Assembly (NCBI RefSeq): GCF_006636215.1
Contig: NZ_VIFM01000070.1
Coordinates: 1-44,946, forward strand
Source: Myxococcus llanfairpwllgwyngyllgogerychwyrndrobwllllantysiliogogogochensis
GTDB taxonomy: Bacteria; Myxococcota; Myxococcia; Myxococcales; Myxococcaceae
DNA length: 44,946 nt
Direction: 5' to 3'
Part shown: one piece after another, positions 6,440-14,878 of the stretch
Position numbering within the stretch: the first letter of the stretch is position 1
Layout of the letters: each line of letters opens with the position of its first letter
Position numbers and translations under genes: made by a program
Notes under the pieces: model-generated
What the model was told of the DNA's origin: nothing
What the model saw: only the letters and a program-made list of their open reading frames with translations
The model's database searches: none

Positions 6440-8899
6440 TTACTCGCTTCGCAGGGCCACTTGCGGATCCACCCGTGTGGCCCGGTGCGCGGGCAGCCAG
6501 GTGGCCAGCAGGGCCACGACGGCCACCAGCAGCGACAGCGAGCCGAAGACGACGGGGTCCGTGGCGCTGACGCCGAACAGCAGGCTGGACAACACGCGCG
6601 TCAATCCCCAGGCGCCCACCAGTCCCAGCGCGACGCCTCCGAGCGCCAGCCGCAGGCCCTGGCTCAGCACCATGCGCAGCACGTCCGAGGGCCGCGCGCC
6701 CAGCGCCATGCGGATGCCAATCTCCCGCGTGCGCTGACGCGCCGTGTACGCCATGACGCCGGACAGGCCCACGCTGGCGAGCAGCAGCGACAGGACGGCG
6801 AACACCGCCACGAGCATGGACACGAAGCGAGGCCGCGCGGTGGACTCCGTCACGCGCTGCTCCATCGTCCGCATCACGCCCACGGGCAGGTCCTTGTCCA
6901 GCGACGCCACGGCGGAGCGCACCGAGGCGGCCAGCGCCATGGGGTCGCCTTCCGTCCGCGCGACGAACGACATGAGGAACAGCGAGCGCTGGAGCGCGGG
7001 CAGATATGCCTCCGGTCGGGTCTCCTGGGTCGGCCCGTCGTACCGCACGTCACGCACCACGCCCACCACGGTGAGCCAGGGCGTGCTCGCATCCCCCACT
7101 CGCACGCGTTGCCCCACCGCGTCCGTCCCCGGGAAGTGGAGCCGCGCGGCCGTCTCGTTCAGCACCACCACTGGCTGTGACTCGCGGGTGTCGGTGCTCG
7201 TCACGTCCCGCCCCTGGCGCACGGGGATGCCCAGCGACTCGAAGTAGCCGGGCGTGACGACCTGGAAGCCCACGCTCGAGCGCTCCTCGGGAGTCGCGGG
7301 CGCGCGTCCCTCCACTTCCAGGTCGAACCAGATGTCGGCACCCCCCAGCGGGAGGTCCGTCACCGCGCCAGCGCTCCGGATGCCGGGAAGCATCGACACG
7401 TGCTCCACCACCTGCTGGAAGAAGGCGCCCTGTCGCGCCTCGTCCGGGTACTTCTCCTTCGGCAGCGCCAGGGTCCACGTGAGCGCGGACTCCTGGCGGA
7501 AGCCTGGGTCCACGTCCTGGAGTCGCCACAGGCTGCGCAGCAACAGTCCCGCGCCAATGAGCAGCACCACCGCCAGCGCCACCTCGCCCACGACGAGCGC
7601 CCCGCGCGAGCGACCGCCTCCCGCGAGCTTGCCGCCCGCCGCCTGTCGCAACACGCCATCGAGGTCCGGCCGCGACGCCTGGAGCGCGGGCAACAGGCCG
7701 AAGAGGATGCCGGTGCCCAGCGACATGCTCAGCGCGAAGGCCAGCACCCGGGCGTCCACGCGAACCTCGTCGAGCCGGGGCAGCTCCGCCGGTATCAGGC
7801 TCAGCAGGACGTCCATGCTCCACACGGCGACAATCAACCCCAGCGCGCCCGCGAGCAGGCCCAGCAGCACGCTCTCCGTGAGGAGCTGCCGAATCATCCG
7901 CCCGCGCCCCGCGCCGAGCGCCGCGCGCACCGTCATCTCCTGTCGCCGCGCCGCCGCGCGCACCAGGAAGAGGTTGGCCACGTTCGCGCAGGCGATGGCC
8001 ATCACGAGCCCCACCGCGGCCAGCAGCACCCACAGCACCGGCCGCACGTCGCCGAGAATCTGCTCGCGCAAGGGCACCAGGGTGATGCCGGAGTGGACGT
8101 TGCTCGCGGGGTACTCCTGCTCCAGTCGCTGGGCGATGGCGCCCATCGCCGCGCTCGCGCGCTCCATCGTCACGCCGGGCTTCAGCCGCCCGAGCACGCG
8201 CAGGTACGTGGTGCTTCGGGACTGACTGAGGTCCAGCGTCCCATCCGAGCCGAGCTGCGGGATGTCGTGCGAGGGCGCGGGAATCCACAGCTCGGGCGCA
8301 TCCGCGGGCGCGGAGGTCTTCGGTCCGATGTTGGGCAGGGTGAAGCGCTCCGGCATCACCCCGACGACCTGGTAGTCGCGGTCCTCGAGGCGCACGTCCC
8401 GGCCGATGATGCGCGGGTCCGCGCCGAAGCGGCGCTGCCACAGTCCGTGGCTCAGCACCACGACGTGGCGAGGCCCCGTCTCCTCGGCGACGGGTTGGAA
8501 CGCGCTGCCCAGGGCCGCTCGCACGCCGAGCACCTGGAAGTAGTTGGCGGACACGCTGGCGCCGCGCAGGCGCTCGGGCGCTCCGTCCCCGGACAGGCTG
8601 ACGCCGATGTGGGAGAACGCCGCGAGCTCCTCGAACACGTCGCCTTGTGCACGCCAGTCGAGGAAGTTGGCGGGCGCCACGGTCCACCGAGGCTGGCTCG
8701 GCAGCCGGGTCCAGGCCAGCACCAGCCGGTCCTGCTCGGGGAAGGGCAGGGGCGACAGCAGCACCGCGTTGACCACGCTGAAGATGGCGGTATTGGCCGC
8801 GATGCTCAGCGCCAGCGTGAGCACCGCGACGACGGTGAACGCCCGGTGCTTGGCGAGCATCCTCACTGCGAGGCGAAGGTCTTGGGTGATGTCGGACAA
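6440..8899 (-). CDS. ADOP/MacB-type ABC transporter permease
   Basis: This 819-residue inner-membrane protein begins MSDITQDLRLAVRMLAKHRAFT. A first transmembrane helix follows (about residues 20-45) and then a large MacB_PCD periplasmic domain. The first FtsX domain has three helices at about residues 285-410, with motifs such as ANVANLFLVRAAARRQEMTVRAALGAGRGRM split over the segment. A second MacB_PCD/FtsX half ends near residue 819 with TREIGIRMALGARPSDVLRMV. The duplicated MacB_PCD-FtsX layout is that of ADOP permeases, which work with a separate ATPase in macrolide, lipid or peptide efflux. No ATPase gene is adjacent, also typical of this orphan group. The substrate cannot be inferred. 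Confidence 0.9.
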   Translation of the reverse strand: MSDITQDLRLAVRMLAKHRAFTVVAVLTLALSIAANTAIFSVVNAVLLSPLPFPEQDRLVLAWTRLPSQPRWTVAPANFLDWRAQGDVFEELAAFSHIGVSLSGDGAPERLRGASVSANYFQVLGVRAALGSAFQPVAEETGPRHVVVLSHGLWQRRFGADPRIIGRDVRLEDRDYQVVGVMPERFTLPNIGPKTSAPADAPELWIPAPSHDIPQLGSDGTLDLSQSRSTTYLRVLGRLKPGVTMERASAAMGAIAQRLEQEYPASNVHSGITLVPLREQILGDVRPVLWVLLAAVGLVMAIACANVANLFLVRAAARRQEMTVRAALGAGRGRMIRQLLTESVLLGLLAGALGLIVAVWSMDVLLSLIPAELPRLDEVRVDARVLAFALSMSLGTGILFGLLPALQASRPDLDGVLRQAAGGKLAGGGRSRGALVVGEVALAVVLLIGAGLLLRSLWRLQDVDPGFRQESALTWTLALPKEKYPDEARQGAFFQQVVEHVSMLPGIRSAGAVTDLPLGGADIWFDLEVEGRAPATPEERSSVGFQVVTPGYFESLGIPVRQGRDVTSTDTRESQPVVVLNETAARLHFPGTDAVGQRVRVGDASTPWLTVVGVVRDVRYDGPTQETRPEAYLPALQRSLFLMSFVARTEGDPMALAASVRSAVASLDKDLPVGVMRTMEQRVTESTARPRFVSMLVAVFAVLSLLLASVGLSGVMAYTARQRTREIGIRMALGARPSDVLRMVLSQGLRLALGGVALGLVGAWGLTRVLSSLLFGVSATDPVVFGSLSLLVAVVALLATWLPAHRATRVDPQVALRSE

Positions 8900-9016
8900 G
8901 GCCCCTCCGGGGGCGAAGGCTGTGGCCCAGCAGCCGAAGCAAGGCTTGCGCCATCCCTCTATCAGGGCGTGCCGAGTGAAACCCCGGAGTTGTCTCGGGT
9001 CGGGTTGCCCGTCCCT

Positions 9017-9031
9017 GGGAAGTGGCTTCCC
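9017..9031. terminator. Hairpin after the LRR gene
   Basis: GGGAAG (9017-9022) and CTTCCC (9026-9031) form a 6-bp stem with a 3-base loop. On the minus strand it lies 17 bp beyond the stop of the leucine-rich-repeat gene. The rest of 8900-9047 shows no gene. Confidence 0.4.
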
Positions 9032-9047
9032 ATTTCTGGAACGCCGC

Positions 9048-10184
9048 TCAGGGGAAGCGCACCTGGCACTCCGGGCGCGTGTGCTTGAAGGCGTCGACCT
9101 CTTCCGAGGGCAGGCAGGTGAGCGAGACGTCGAGGGACTTGAGGTTCGGTATCCGTGACACCCACGCTGGGAGCGTGGTGATGGGCGTGGCCTTGAGGCT
9201 GAGAGCGCTCAAGCGCGGGAGCCGTCCAATCCACTCCGGAACGACGCGAAGTCCCGTGCGGTCCAGGGTGAGTGACTCGAGGTTCTGGAGTTGTTCCAGC
9301 TCGGGAGGAAGGGCGTCCAGCCCCTTGTTCCAGGACAGGTCGAGCTGTGTGAGCTGCGTGAGCCGGGCCAGCGCGGGGGACACTCGCGTCAGCTGCGCGT
9401 CCATGAGGGTCAGTTGCTCCAGCGCGGTGAACTCCCGGACCATGTCCGGTAGCACGCCCAACCGCCGCTCCTGGAGCAGGATGGACCGGGTGTCCCGAGG
9501 GAACGTGCCGAGGATGTCGGCGGCGGCTTGCTCCTGGATTCGCGCGGACACTTCTCCGTGTGACTCCTGCTCCAGGCCGAGCGGGTCTCCCAGTCCCTTG
9601 GGGGCACCACGGCGAGGCGGCTTCGCCACGGCCTTGCTCAGGGGGGCGAGCTTCTTGGCGAGCCAGGGCGTGAAGGGACCCAGCTCGCGCAGGGGCAGGC
9701 TGTCCTCGACCTCCCAGACGACGAGCGAGTCGTCGTGCTCGCTCTTGCCGAAGCAGTAGCCATTGACGTCATGGAGGTCCTCGGACGCGAACATCAGGAA
9801 GCGGTAGGCGTGATGGCCCGCCTCTCGTTCCTCGCGCACCTGGGTCCACGAGCGTTCCGGTACGCCCATGCCTTGGGACGCCTGGACGCGCCAGCGCGGC
9901 GGAAGGAATGCCAGCGCCTTCTTTCCGGTGGTGACCCAGCGAAAGCCCAGCGCCTCGGTGAAGCGCTGATACGCCTCCGGGAGCATGCCCGTCGTGTCGG
10001 GGGCCTGCTCGAAGGTCATGTGCAGTGGCTCCAGGTCCGCCGGGTACTGCCCCACCGCGTCCTGGCCCAACGTGTCCCGGAGCTGTTGCTCCAAGGCTTG
10101 CCAGGTCACCTCGGGCGCGACGGCGGGAGCCGCGGACGTCTTTTTCGAAGTGGCACGAGGGGCGGCGGTCTTCTTTTGCGCCAT
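9048..10184 (-). CDS. Leucine-rich-repeat protein with Lys/Ala/Pro-rich tail and SMI1-like N-terminal region
   Basis: This 378-residue protein has no signal peptide. Residues 1-25 are a basic K/A/P/T tail (MAQKKTAAPRATSKKTSAAP) resembling histone-like tails. Residues about 28-170 (PLHMTFEQAPDTTGMLPEAYQRF, FLMFASEDLHDVNGYCFG, DDSLVVWEVEDSLP, read as separate pieces) resemble an SMI1/KNR4-type domain, often seen in toxin-immunity proteins. Residues about 225-365 hold five or six leucine-rich repeats (LEQLTLMDAQLTRVSPALA, LTQLDLSWNKGLDALPPEL, LESLTLDRTGLRVVPEWIG, LSALSLKATPITTLPAWV). LRRs bind proteins. The role is unknown. The SMI1 assignment is by eye and tentative. Confidence 0.75.
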   Translation of the reverse strand: MAQKKTAAPRATSKKTSAAPAVAPEVTWQALEQQLRDTLGQDAVGQYPADLEPLHMTFEQAPDTTGMLPEAYQRFTEALGFRWVTTGKKALAFLPPRWRVQASQGMGVPERSWTQVREEREAGHHAYRFLMFASEDLHDVNGYCFGKSEHDDSLVVWEVEDSLPLRELGPFTPWLAKKLAPLSKAVAKPPRRGAPKGLGDPLGLEQESHGEVSARIQEQAAADILGTFPRDTRSILLQERRLGVLPDMVREFTALEQLTLMDAQLTRVSPALARLTQLTQLDLSWNKGLDALPPELEQLQNLESLTLDRTGLRVVPEWIGRLPRLSALSLKATPITTLPAWVSRIPNLKSLDVSLTCLPSEEVDAFKHTRPECQVRFP

Positions 10185-10288
10185 GGGGTCCTGGCTCGGT
10201 GGTGGCCCCGATTCCCTACCGCCCCGTCAGCGGGCCAGCAAGGGCGCTGGAGAGGAGAGCCCCGCGATGGTGAGATGCCGAAGAAAGC

Positions 10289-10304
10289 TGACACTCCCCT
10301 GTCA
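10289..10304. promoter_or_regulatory. TGACA-N6-TGTCA inverted repeat upstream of the EstB-like gene
   Basis: TGACA (10289-10293) and TGTCA (10300-10304) flank six bases (CTCCCC). The same architecture, with the same CC before the right arm, occurs at 14809-14824 upstream of the GFA gene. It lies 51 bp before the ATG at 10356. It is probably a dimeric repressor site; the regulator is unknown. Confidence 0.5.
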
Positions 10305-10355
10305 TCTCCGGGGGACATGGTCCCAGCCTCGACTCGCATCTCCGGAGAGACCTTC

Positions 10356-11561
10356 ATGAGCGCGCCCACTTCCCAGAAGTCACCTGACGCAGGAGCCGGT
10401 CCGCGAGGGCCCGCTGTCGCGCGGGAGCCCGCGCTCGCGGCGCGCGTGGACGCGGGCATCGACTGGGCGCTCGCGCAAAAGCGCATCGTGGGCACCGTCG
10501 TGATGGTCGCCAGGAATGGCCAGGAAATCTATCGACGCGCGGCGGGCTTCTTCGACCGTGAAGCCGGTACGCCCATGCGCGACGACGCGCTGTTCCGGCT
10601 GGCGTCCCTGACGAAGCAGTACGTGTCCGTGGCGGCGATGGCGTTGCTGGAGCAGGGCGTGCTGCGGCTCGAGGACCCCGTGACGCGGTGGATTCCGAGC
10701 TTCCGCCCGAAGCTGGAGGACGGGAGCGAGCCCGTCATCACCGTGCGCCACCTGATGACGCACACGGCGGGGCTGACGTACTCCATCATGGAGTCCGAGG
10801 ATGGGCCGTACCACCGAGCGAACGTCTCCTCGGGCCTGGACCAGCCGGGCCTTTCCATGGAGGAGAACCTGCGCCGGATTGTCTCCGTGCCGCTGTCCTA
10901 TGTGCCTGGGACGCGCTGGGGCTACTCGGTCGCCACGGATGTGCTGGGAGAGGTCCTCGCCCGCGCCGCGGATGCGACGCTGCCCCAACTCGTGGAGCAG
11001 CTCGTCACCGGACCGCTGGGCTTGAAGGACACGGGCTTTCACGTGGTGGACACTGCGCGGCTCGCGACGCCGTACGGTGACGGAAAGCCGGAGCCGGTGC
11101 GCATGGGGAAGGAGCACTGGGTGAGCTGCGTGCCCAGCAACGTGCCCTTCGTGCCCGACCGCGTCTTCGATGCGCGCTCCTTCGCGGCGGGAGGCTCCAG
11201 CATGGTGGGCACGGCGGAGGACTTCCTGAAGCTGTTGGAGGCGCTGCGCACCGGCGGCACGCCCGTGTTGAAGTCGAGCACGGTGGAGGCGTTCGCGACG
11301 GAGAGCGTGGGCGTGGAGGCCGCGACGCTGGCCCCTGGCTGGGGCTTCGGGCTGGGCATGGGCGTGCTCGTGGACCCAGGTCTGGCCCGCAGCCCTCAGC
11401 CGAAGGGCACGTGGCAGTGGATGGGCGCGTATGGGCACACGTGGTTCGTGGACCCGGTGAACCAGCTCTCCGTCGTCGCGCTGACGAACACCGCGTTCGA
11501 GGGCATGTTCGGTGCCTTCCCGAAGGTGGTGCGCGACGCCGTCTATGGCGTCACGCGGTGA
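10356..11561 (+). CDS. EstB-like serine hydrolase (beta-lactamase fold)
   Basis: The 401-residue protein has no obvious signal peptide and is probably cytoplasmic. It carries the class C beta-lactamase/DD-peptidase fold: the nucleophile motif S84-L-T-K87 in FRLASLTKQYVS, the tyrosine motif WGYSVATDVLG in place of Y-A-N, HTAGLTYS at the start of the lid, and YGHTWFVDP near the C-terminus. The YSVATDVLG and GHTWFVDP variants match EstB-type esterases better than true beta-lactamases. Ester hydrolysis is therefore more likely than antibiotic resistance. The ATG at 10356 has GGAGAG about 8 bases upstream; an in-frame ATG at 10317 is the alternative. An inverted repeat lies in the leader. Confidence 0.85.
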   Translation: MSAPTSQKSPDAGAGPRGPAVAREPALAARVDAGIDWALAQKRIVGTVVMVARNGQEIYRRAAGFFDREAGTPMRDDALFRLASLTKQYVSVAAMALLEQGVLRLEDPVTRWIPSFRPKLEDGSEPVITVRHLMTHTAGLTYSIMESEDGPYHRANVSSGLDQPGLSMEENLRRIVSVPLSYVPGTRWGYSVATDVLGEVLARAADATLPQLVEQLVTGPLGLKDTGFHVVDTARLATPYGDGKPEPVRMGKEHWVSCVPSNVPFVPDRVFDARSFAAGGSSMVGTAEDFLKLLEALRTGGTPVLKSSTVEAFATESVGVEAATLAPGWGFGLGMGVLVDPGLARSPQPKGTWQWMGAYGHTWFVDPVNQLSVVALTNTAFEGMFGAFPKVVRDAVYGVTR

Positions 11562-11570
11562 GCGCCCGGC

Positions 11571-12446
11571 TCAGCGCAGGAAGCGGGTGAGGACCGCGAA
11601 GTCGTCCTTCCCGTGTCCCGCCTTCAGGGCCGCCTGGATGAGCGCATCCATGGCCCGGGGGATGCCGTCGTGGATGCCGCGCTCCTTGCACAGGTCCAGC
11701 AGGTGCTGGAACGCGACGTTGTGGGTCTCCAGCGTCGCCAGGGTCTCCTCGTCGGCGCCCAGCGAGTCCCGCTGGACGCGGGCGAACACGTCCGCCACGG
11801 CGCCATCCACGACGGGGGCGAGGGCCTTGTCGAACGTCGCCAACGTCTCGAGCGGGAGCTTCTCCGCGCGGCAGATGGCCACCGCCTGCAGCACGCCGAA
11901 CAGGGAACCCCACATGTGGACGAGCAGCGCGCTGTCGAGCGCGGACGCGTGGCCCACGTTCTCGCCCACGTGCCGCGGGTTGCCTCCGAGCGCGAGCAGC
12001 GTGGGCCGGTGTTTCTCGAACAGCGCCGAGGGGCCCGCGTACAGGAGCGTTCCCTCGGGCTGGCCGATGAAGTCCGGCGTGCCCATGATGGCGCCGTCCA
12101 GGTAGTCGATGCCGTGCCGAGCCGCCCAGTCCGCCTGCTCGCGCGCGAGGGCAGGGGAGCCGGACGTCAACTGCACGAGCAGCTTGCCGCGCAGCGCCCG
12201 GGTCACCTCGTCCTGACGGAGCAGGTGGTCGCTGGTGTCGTAGTCATTCACGTTCACCACGACGATGTCGGCGGCGTGCACCGCGTCCCGCACGCTCTCC
12301 GCGATGCGAGCGCCCAGCGCGGCCAGGGGCTCACACCGGGCCCGCGTGCGATTCCAGACCGTCGTCACATGTCCACTTCGAAGAAACGCCTTGATGAGCG
12401 CGGAGCCCATGCGGCCCGCGCCGATGACACTGATGTTGGGCTTCAT
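11571..12446 (-). CDS. Imine-reductase-like NAD(P)-dependent dehydrogenase
   Basis: This 291-residue enzyme is of the 6-phosphogluconate/3-hydroxyisobutyrate dehydrogenase superfamily. The Rossmann dinucleotide motif GAGRMGSALIKAFLRSGH starts at residue 9, followed by VWNRTR, where the arginines suggest NADP(H). The helical C-terminal half, with HASALDSALLVHMWGSLFG and the run of helices up to the end, is typical of the RedAm/IRED group. These enzymes reduce imines or beta-hydroxyacid-like substrates; the true substrate is unknown. The lysine of classic 3-HIBADH is not evident, which supports the IRED-like reading. It is second in an operon, 23 bp after the SDR gene. Confidence 0.85.
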   Translation of the reverse strand: MKPNISVIGAGRMGSALIKAFLRSGHVTTVWNRTRARCEPLAALGARIAESVRDAVHAADIVVVNVNDYDTSDHLLRQDEVTRALRGKLLVQLTSGSPALAREQADWAARHGIDYLDGAIMGTPDFIGQPEGTLLYAGPSALFEKHRPTLLALGGNPRHVGENVGHASALDSALLVHMWGSLFGVLQAVAICRAEKLPLETLATFDKALAPVVDGAVADVFARVQRDSLGADEETLATLETHNVAFQHLLDLCKERGIHDGIPRAMDALIQAALKAGHGKDDFAVLTRFLR

Positions 12447-12469
12447 GTTCGTGTGTCTCCTGTATCGAA

Positions 12470-13216
12470 TCAGAACTGCGAGAGGCCGCCGTCGACGGGC
12501 AGCTCCGCGCCGGTGGTGAACGTCGCCTCGAAACCGAGGAACAGCGCCGCACGCGCCACTTCGTCGGCGGAGCCGATGCGCTTCATGGGCGTGATTTCCT
12601 CGCCCTCCTTCTCGAAGGCCGCCACCTCCTCGGGCGTGGCGCCGGTGACACCCAACGTCGGCGTCCGGGTGAAGCCGGGGCTCAGCGCGTTGACGCGGAT
12701 GCCTCGGGGCAGAAGCTCCACGCCGAGCACGCGGACGAAGGCGCGGACCGCCGCCTTCGCGCCCGCGTAGGCGCTCATGCCCGGTGCACCCAGTTCGTCC
12801 GCCACGGAGGTGGTGAAGACGAACGCCCCGCCTTCGCGGACGTGAGGCGCCAGCCGCTGCGCGGCGAAGAACGCGCCCTTGGTGTTGATGCCGAAGGTCT
12901 CGTCGTACTCGGCCTCCGACACCTGGTCGAAGGGGCGCAGCTTCGAGTAGCCCGCGTTGATGAGGACGAAGTCGACCGAGCCCAGTTTCTCCTTCACGAG
13001 CGAGGCCAGCGCGTCGATATCGCGCAGGCTCGCGGTGTCGGAGCGCACCACGTGCGCCCGCGGACCCAGCTCCTTGCGTGCCGTGTCCAGGCCCTGCTCG
13101 TTGCGCCCGGTGAGCAGCACCTCCGCGCCCTCCGCGAGCAGCGCCTTCACCGTTGCGAGTCCGATGCCCGCGGTTCCCCCGGTCACCACCGCTTTCTTCC
13201 CTGAATACCTGCCCAT
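12470..13216 (-). CDS. Short-chain dehydrogenase/reductase (SDR)
   Basis: This 248-residue classical SDR has the cofactor motif TGGTAGIG (residues 12-19), NAG (87-89), catalytic N111, S137, Y150 and K154 (SAYAGAKAA), and the C-terminal PVDGGLSQF. It should oxidise or reduce an alcohol/ketone with NAD(P)(H); the TGRN motif after the second strand suggests NADPH. The start at 13216 is preferred over 13222 because GGAG sits 8 bases upstream of it and only 2 from the other. It is the first gene of a two-gene operon with the imine-reductase-like gene, and is divergent from an AraC regulator that probably controls both. Confidence 0.92.
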   Translation of the reverse strand: MGRYSGKKAVVTGGTAGIGLATVKALLAEGAEVLLTGRNEQGLDTARKELGPRAHVVRSDTASLRDIDALASLVKEKLGSVDFVLINAGYSKLRPFDQVSEAEYDETFGINTKGAFFAAQRLAPHVREGGAFVFTTSVADELGAPGMSAYAGAKAAVRAFVRVLGVELLPRGIRVNALSPGFTRTPTLGVTGATPEEVAAFEKEGEEITPMKRIGSADEVARAALFLGFEATFTTGAELPVDGGLSQF

Positions 13217-13370
13217 GTGCATGACTCCGGACGCCTGGCTGGAGGCGTGGCCGCGCGGCGAGCGCCACCGGACGGCCACGTCGTGTTGGATGTGGGAAAG
13301 GAATACCGACGGCCCCCGCGCGGGTCGCGCACGCGCGGATGATTCGGGAGCACGAAAAGCCGGTGGCCCC

Positions 13371-13376
13371 TATATT
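13371..13376 (+). promoter_or_regulatory. Candidate -10 element giving a leaderless AraC mRNA
   Basis: TATATT lies only 8 bases before the AraC-family ATG at 13385, and no Shine-Dalgarno is visible between them. If used, transcription would begin at or within two bases of the start codon. The -35 region is poor (GAGCAC at 17-bp spacing), so activation may be needed. Confidence 0.3.
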
Positions 13377-13384
13377 CGGGCGCC

Positions 13385-14197
13385 ATGAGCGAGCACGCGC
13401 GACGAACTCCTCGAATCAGCCTCGGTGTCGAGATGCGCGTGACGGCCGTGGGTGACTTTCTGCACGCCGCCAGCGCGGACCACTTCATCAGCATCCATTC
13501 CGGCAACCCCGTCCGGGTGGCCTGTCACTCCAGCCGCATCCGCTCACTGCGCACGCGGGGCGACCTCAGCCTGATGCCCGCCGGCGTGTCGGACACCTGG
13601 GTGGAGGACGACGCGAGCACGGCGGTGGACCTGCGGCTGCCCCACTCGCTCTTGCGGATGGCCGCCGAGGACATGGGCCTGGACCCGGACCGGGTGGGGC
13701 TGGAATCGCGCCACCACTTCCGCGACGAGCAGATTGAGCACATCGCCTGGGCGCTGGAGGCGGAGTCCCGCGCGGACTTCCCCAACGGGCTGCTCTACCG
13801 GGAGAGCCTGGGGCTGGCGCTCGCGGCGCGACTGCTGGCCCGGTACCGGACCCAGGCCGAGGCGCGCGGCGGGCTTCCCGCGTCCCAGCTCCAGCGAGTC
13901 ACGGACTACGTGGAGGCGCACCTGGAGGAAGACCTCTCCCTCGCGAGCCTGTCGCGCGTGGCGGGTGTCAGCGCGTCGCACTTCAAGACGCTCTTCAAGC
14001 GCTCCACGGGACTGCCCGTCCACGAGTATGTGATTCAACGGAGGGTGGAGCGGGCCCGCACCCTGTTGCTGCGCGGTGGGCTGCCCACGGGGCAGGTCGC
14101 GCTGGAGGCGGGCTTCTCCCACCAGAGCCACATGTCCCGGTGCATGCGCCGGGTCCTGGGAGTGACACCGGGCGCCATCGTCCGCTCGCGCGCGTGA
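13385..14197 (+). CDS. AraC-family transcriptional regulator
   Basis: The protein has 270 residues. The N-terminal region (about 1-160) is a ligand/oligomerisation domain with a cupin-like segment (GDLSLMPAGVSDTWVEDD). The C-terminal 100 residues contain two helix-turn-helix units (EEDLSLASLSRVAGVSASHF and PTGQVALEAGFSHQSHMSR), followed by the AraC signature and VLGVTPGAIVRSRA. It faces the SDR/imine-reductase operon over a 168-bp space, the usual arrangement for a regulator of a detoxification or catabolic operon. That target is inference. No clear inverted repeat stands out in the shared space. Confidence 0.9.
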   Translation: MSEHARRTPRISLGVEMRVTAVGDFLHAASADHFISIHSGNPVRVACHSSRIRSLRTRGDLSLMPAGVSDTWVEDDASTAVDLRLPHSLLRMAAEDMGLDPDRVGLESRHHFRDEQIEHIAWALEAESRADFPNGLLYRESLGLALAARLLARYRTQAEARGGLPASQLQRVTDYVEAHLEEDLSLASLSRVAGVSASHFKTLFKRSTGLPVHEYVIQRRVERARTLLLRGGLPTGQVALEAGFSHQSHMSRCMRRVLGVTPGAIVRSRA

Positions 14198-14244
14198 TTC
14201 CACGTTGCCCGTGAGGTGAGGCGCGGCGTAGAGCCGGGTCCACC

Positions 14245-14811
14245 ATGTCAGAGACGCCCACCACGCAACTGCTCGCCCTGTTCCAGGCGAACGACCTCCA
14301 CTTCGACTCCGCCGAGGACGCCTGGGCGCGCGCCGAGCACCTCTCCCCCTTGTTGGGGTGGGTGGTGGCCCACTTTCCCGACGAGTGGGCCTTCCAGACG
14401 TGCTCGGCATGGCTGAGCCTGTGCGCCGAGCGCATCCAGGGCGCGAGGCCCTCGGCGGAGCGATTCGCCCAGGCCTGCTCGGGGGCGCATCCCCGGCAGG
14501 CCCACATCGTCGCGAGCAAACTGGGAGACGTGCGCAATGCGTCGATTCTCGCCAGGAAGCCCGCCGCCGCCGCGTTCGCCGACGCCGCCAGCCACCTCGC
14601 CGAGGTGTGGGCTGCCGTGACGACGGGTGAAGTCGACGAGGAGACGGACCCCTGGGCGCGAGCCAGGGGGGCCAGCCAAGCCATGGTGACCGCCTGGCTG
14701 GAGCACCAGGGCCTGGGCTCCAAGGACAATCCGGGGCGTCAGAAGGCACAGGGGGAGTTGCTCGACCTCCTGCGTCAGGCCCGGCAGGCAGGGGGCCTCG
14801 CGGAAACCTGA
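14245..14811 (+). CDS. Conserved hypothetical, alanine-rich helical protein
   Basis: A 188-residue soluble protein begins MSETPTTQLLALFQAND. No signal, membrane segment or motif is recognised. The sequence is almost entirely predicted helix, with many Ala, Glu and Trp (EDAWARAEHLSPLLGWVV, FQTCSAWLSLCAERIQG, DAASHLAEVWAAVTTGE). Codon use matches its neighbours, so it is very likely real. It lies 47 bp after the AraC regulator on the same strand. Its TGA stop forms part of the inverted repeat at 14809-14824 that precedes the GFA gene. Confidence 0.7.
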   Translation: MSETPTTQLLALFQANDLHFDSAEDAWARAEHLSPLLGWVVAHFPDEWAFQTCSAWLSLCAERIQGARPSAERFAQACSGAHPRQAHIVASKLGDVRNASILARKPAAAAFADAASHLAEVWAAVTTGEVDEETDPWARARGASQAMVTAWLEHQGLGSKDNPGRQKAQGELLDLLRQARQAGGLAET

Positions 14812-14824
14812 CATACACCTGTCA
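14809..14824. promoter_or_regulatory. TGACA-N6-TGTCA inverted repeat upstream of the GFA gene
   Basis: TGACA (14809-14813) and TGTCA (14820-14824) flank TACACC. It starts at the stop codon of the preceding gene and lies 54 bp before the GFA ATG. It has the same structure as the site at 10289-10304 upstream of the EstB-like gene. Confidence 0.55.
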
Positions 14825-14878
14825 CTGGCAGGGTTCATAACTCCCTCCATCAACACGCCGCACCGAGGAGAACCCACC

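Noticed and set aside
11571-14197. Biosynthetic gene cluster around the SDR and imine-reductase-like genes
   Set aside because: No synthase, cyclase or tailoring core gene lies nearby; the SnoaL-like gene is 23 kb away.
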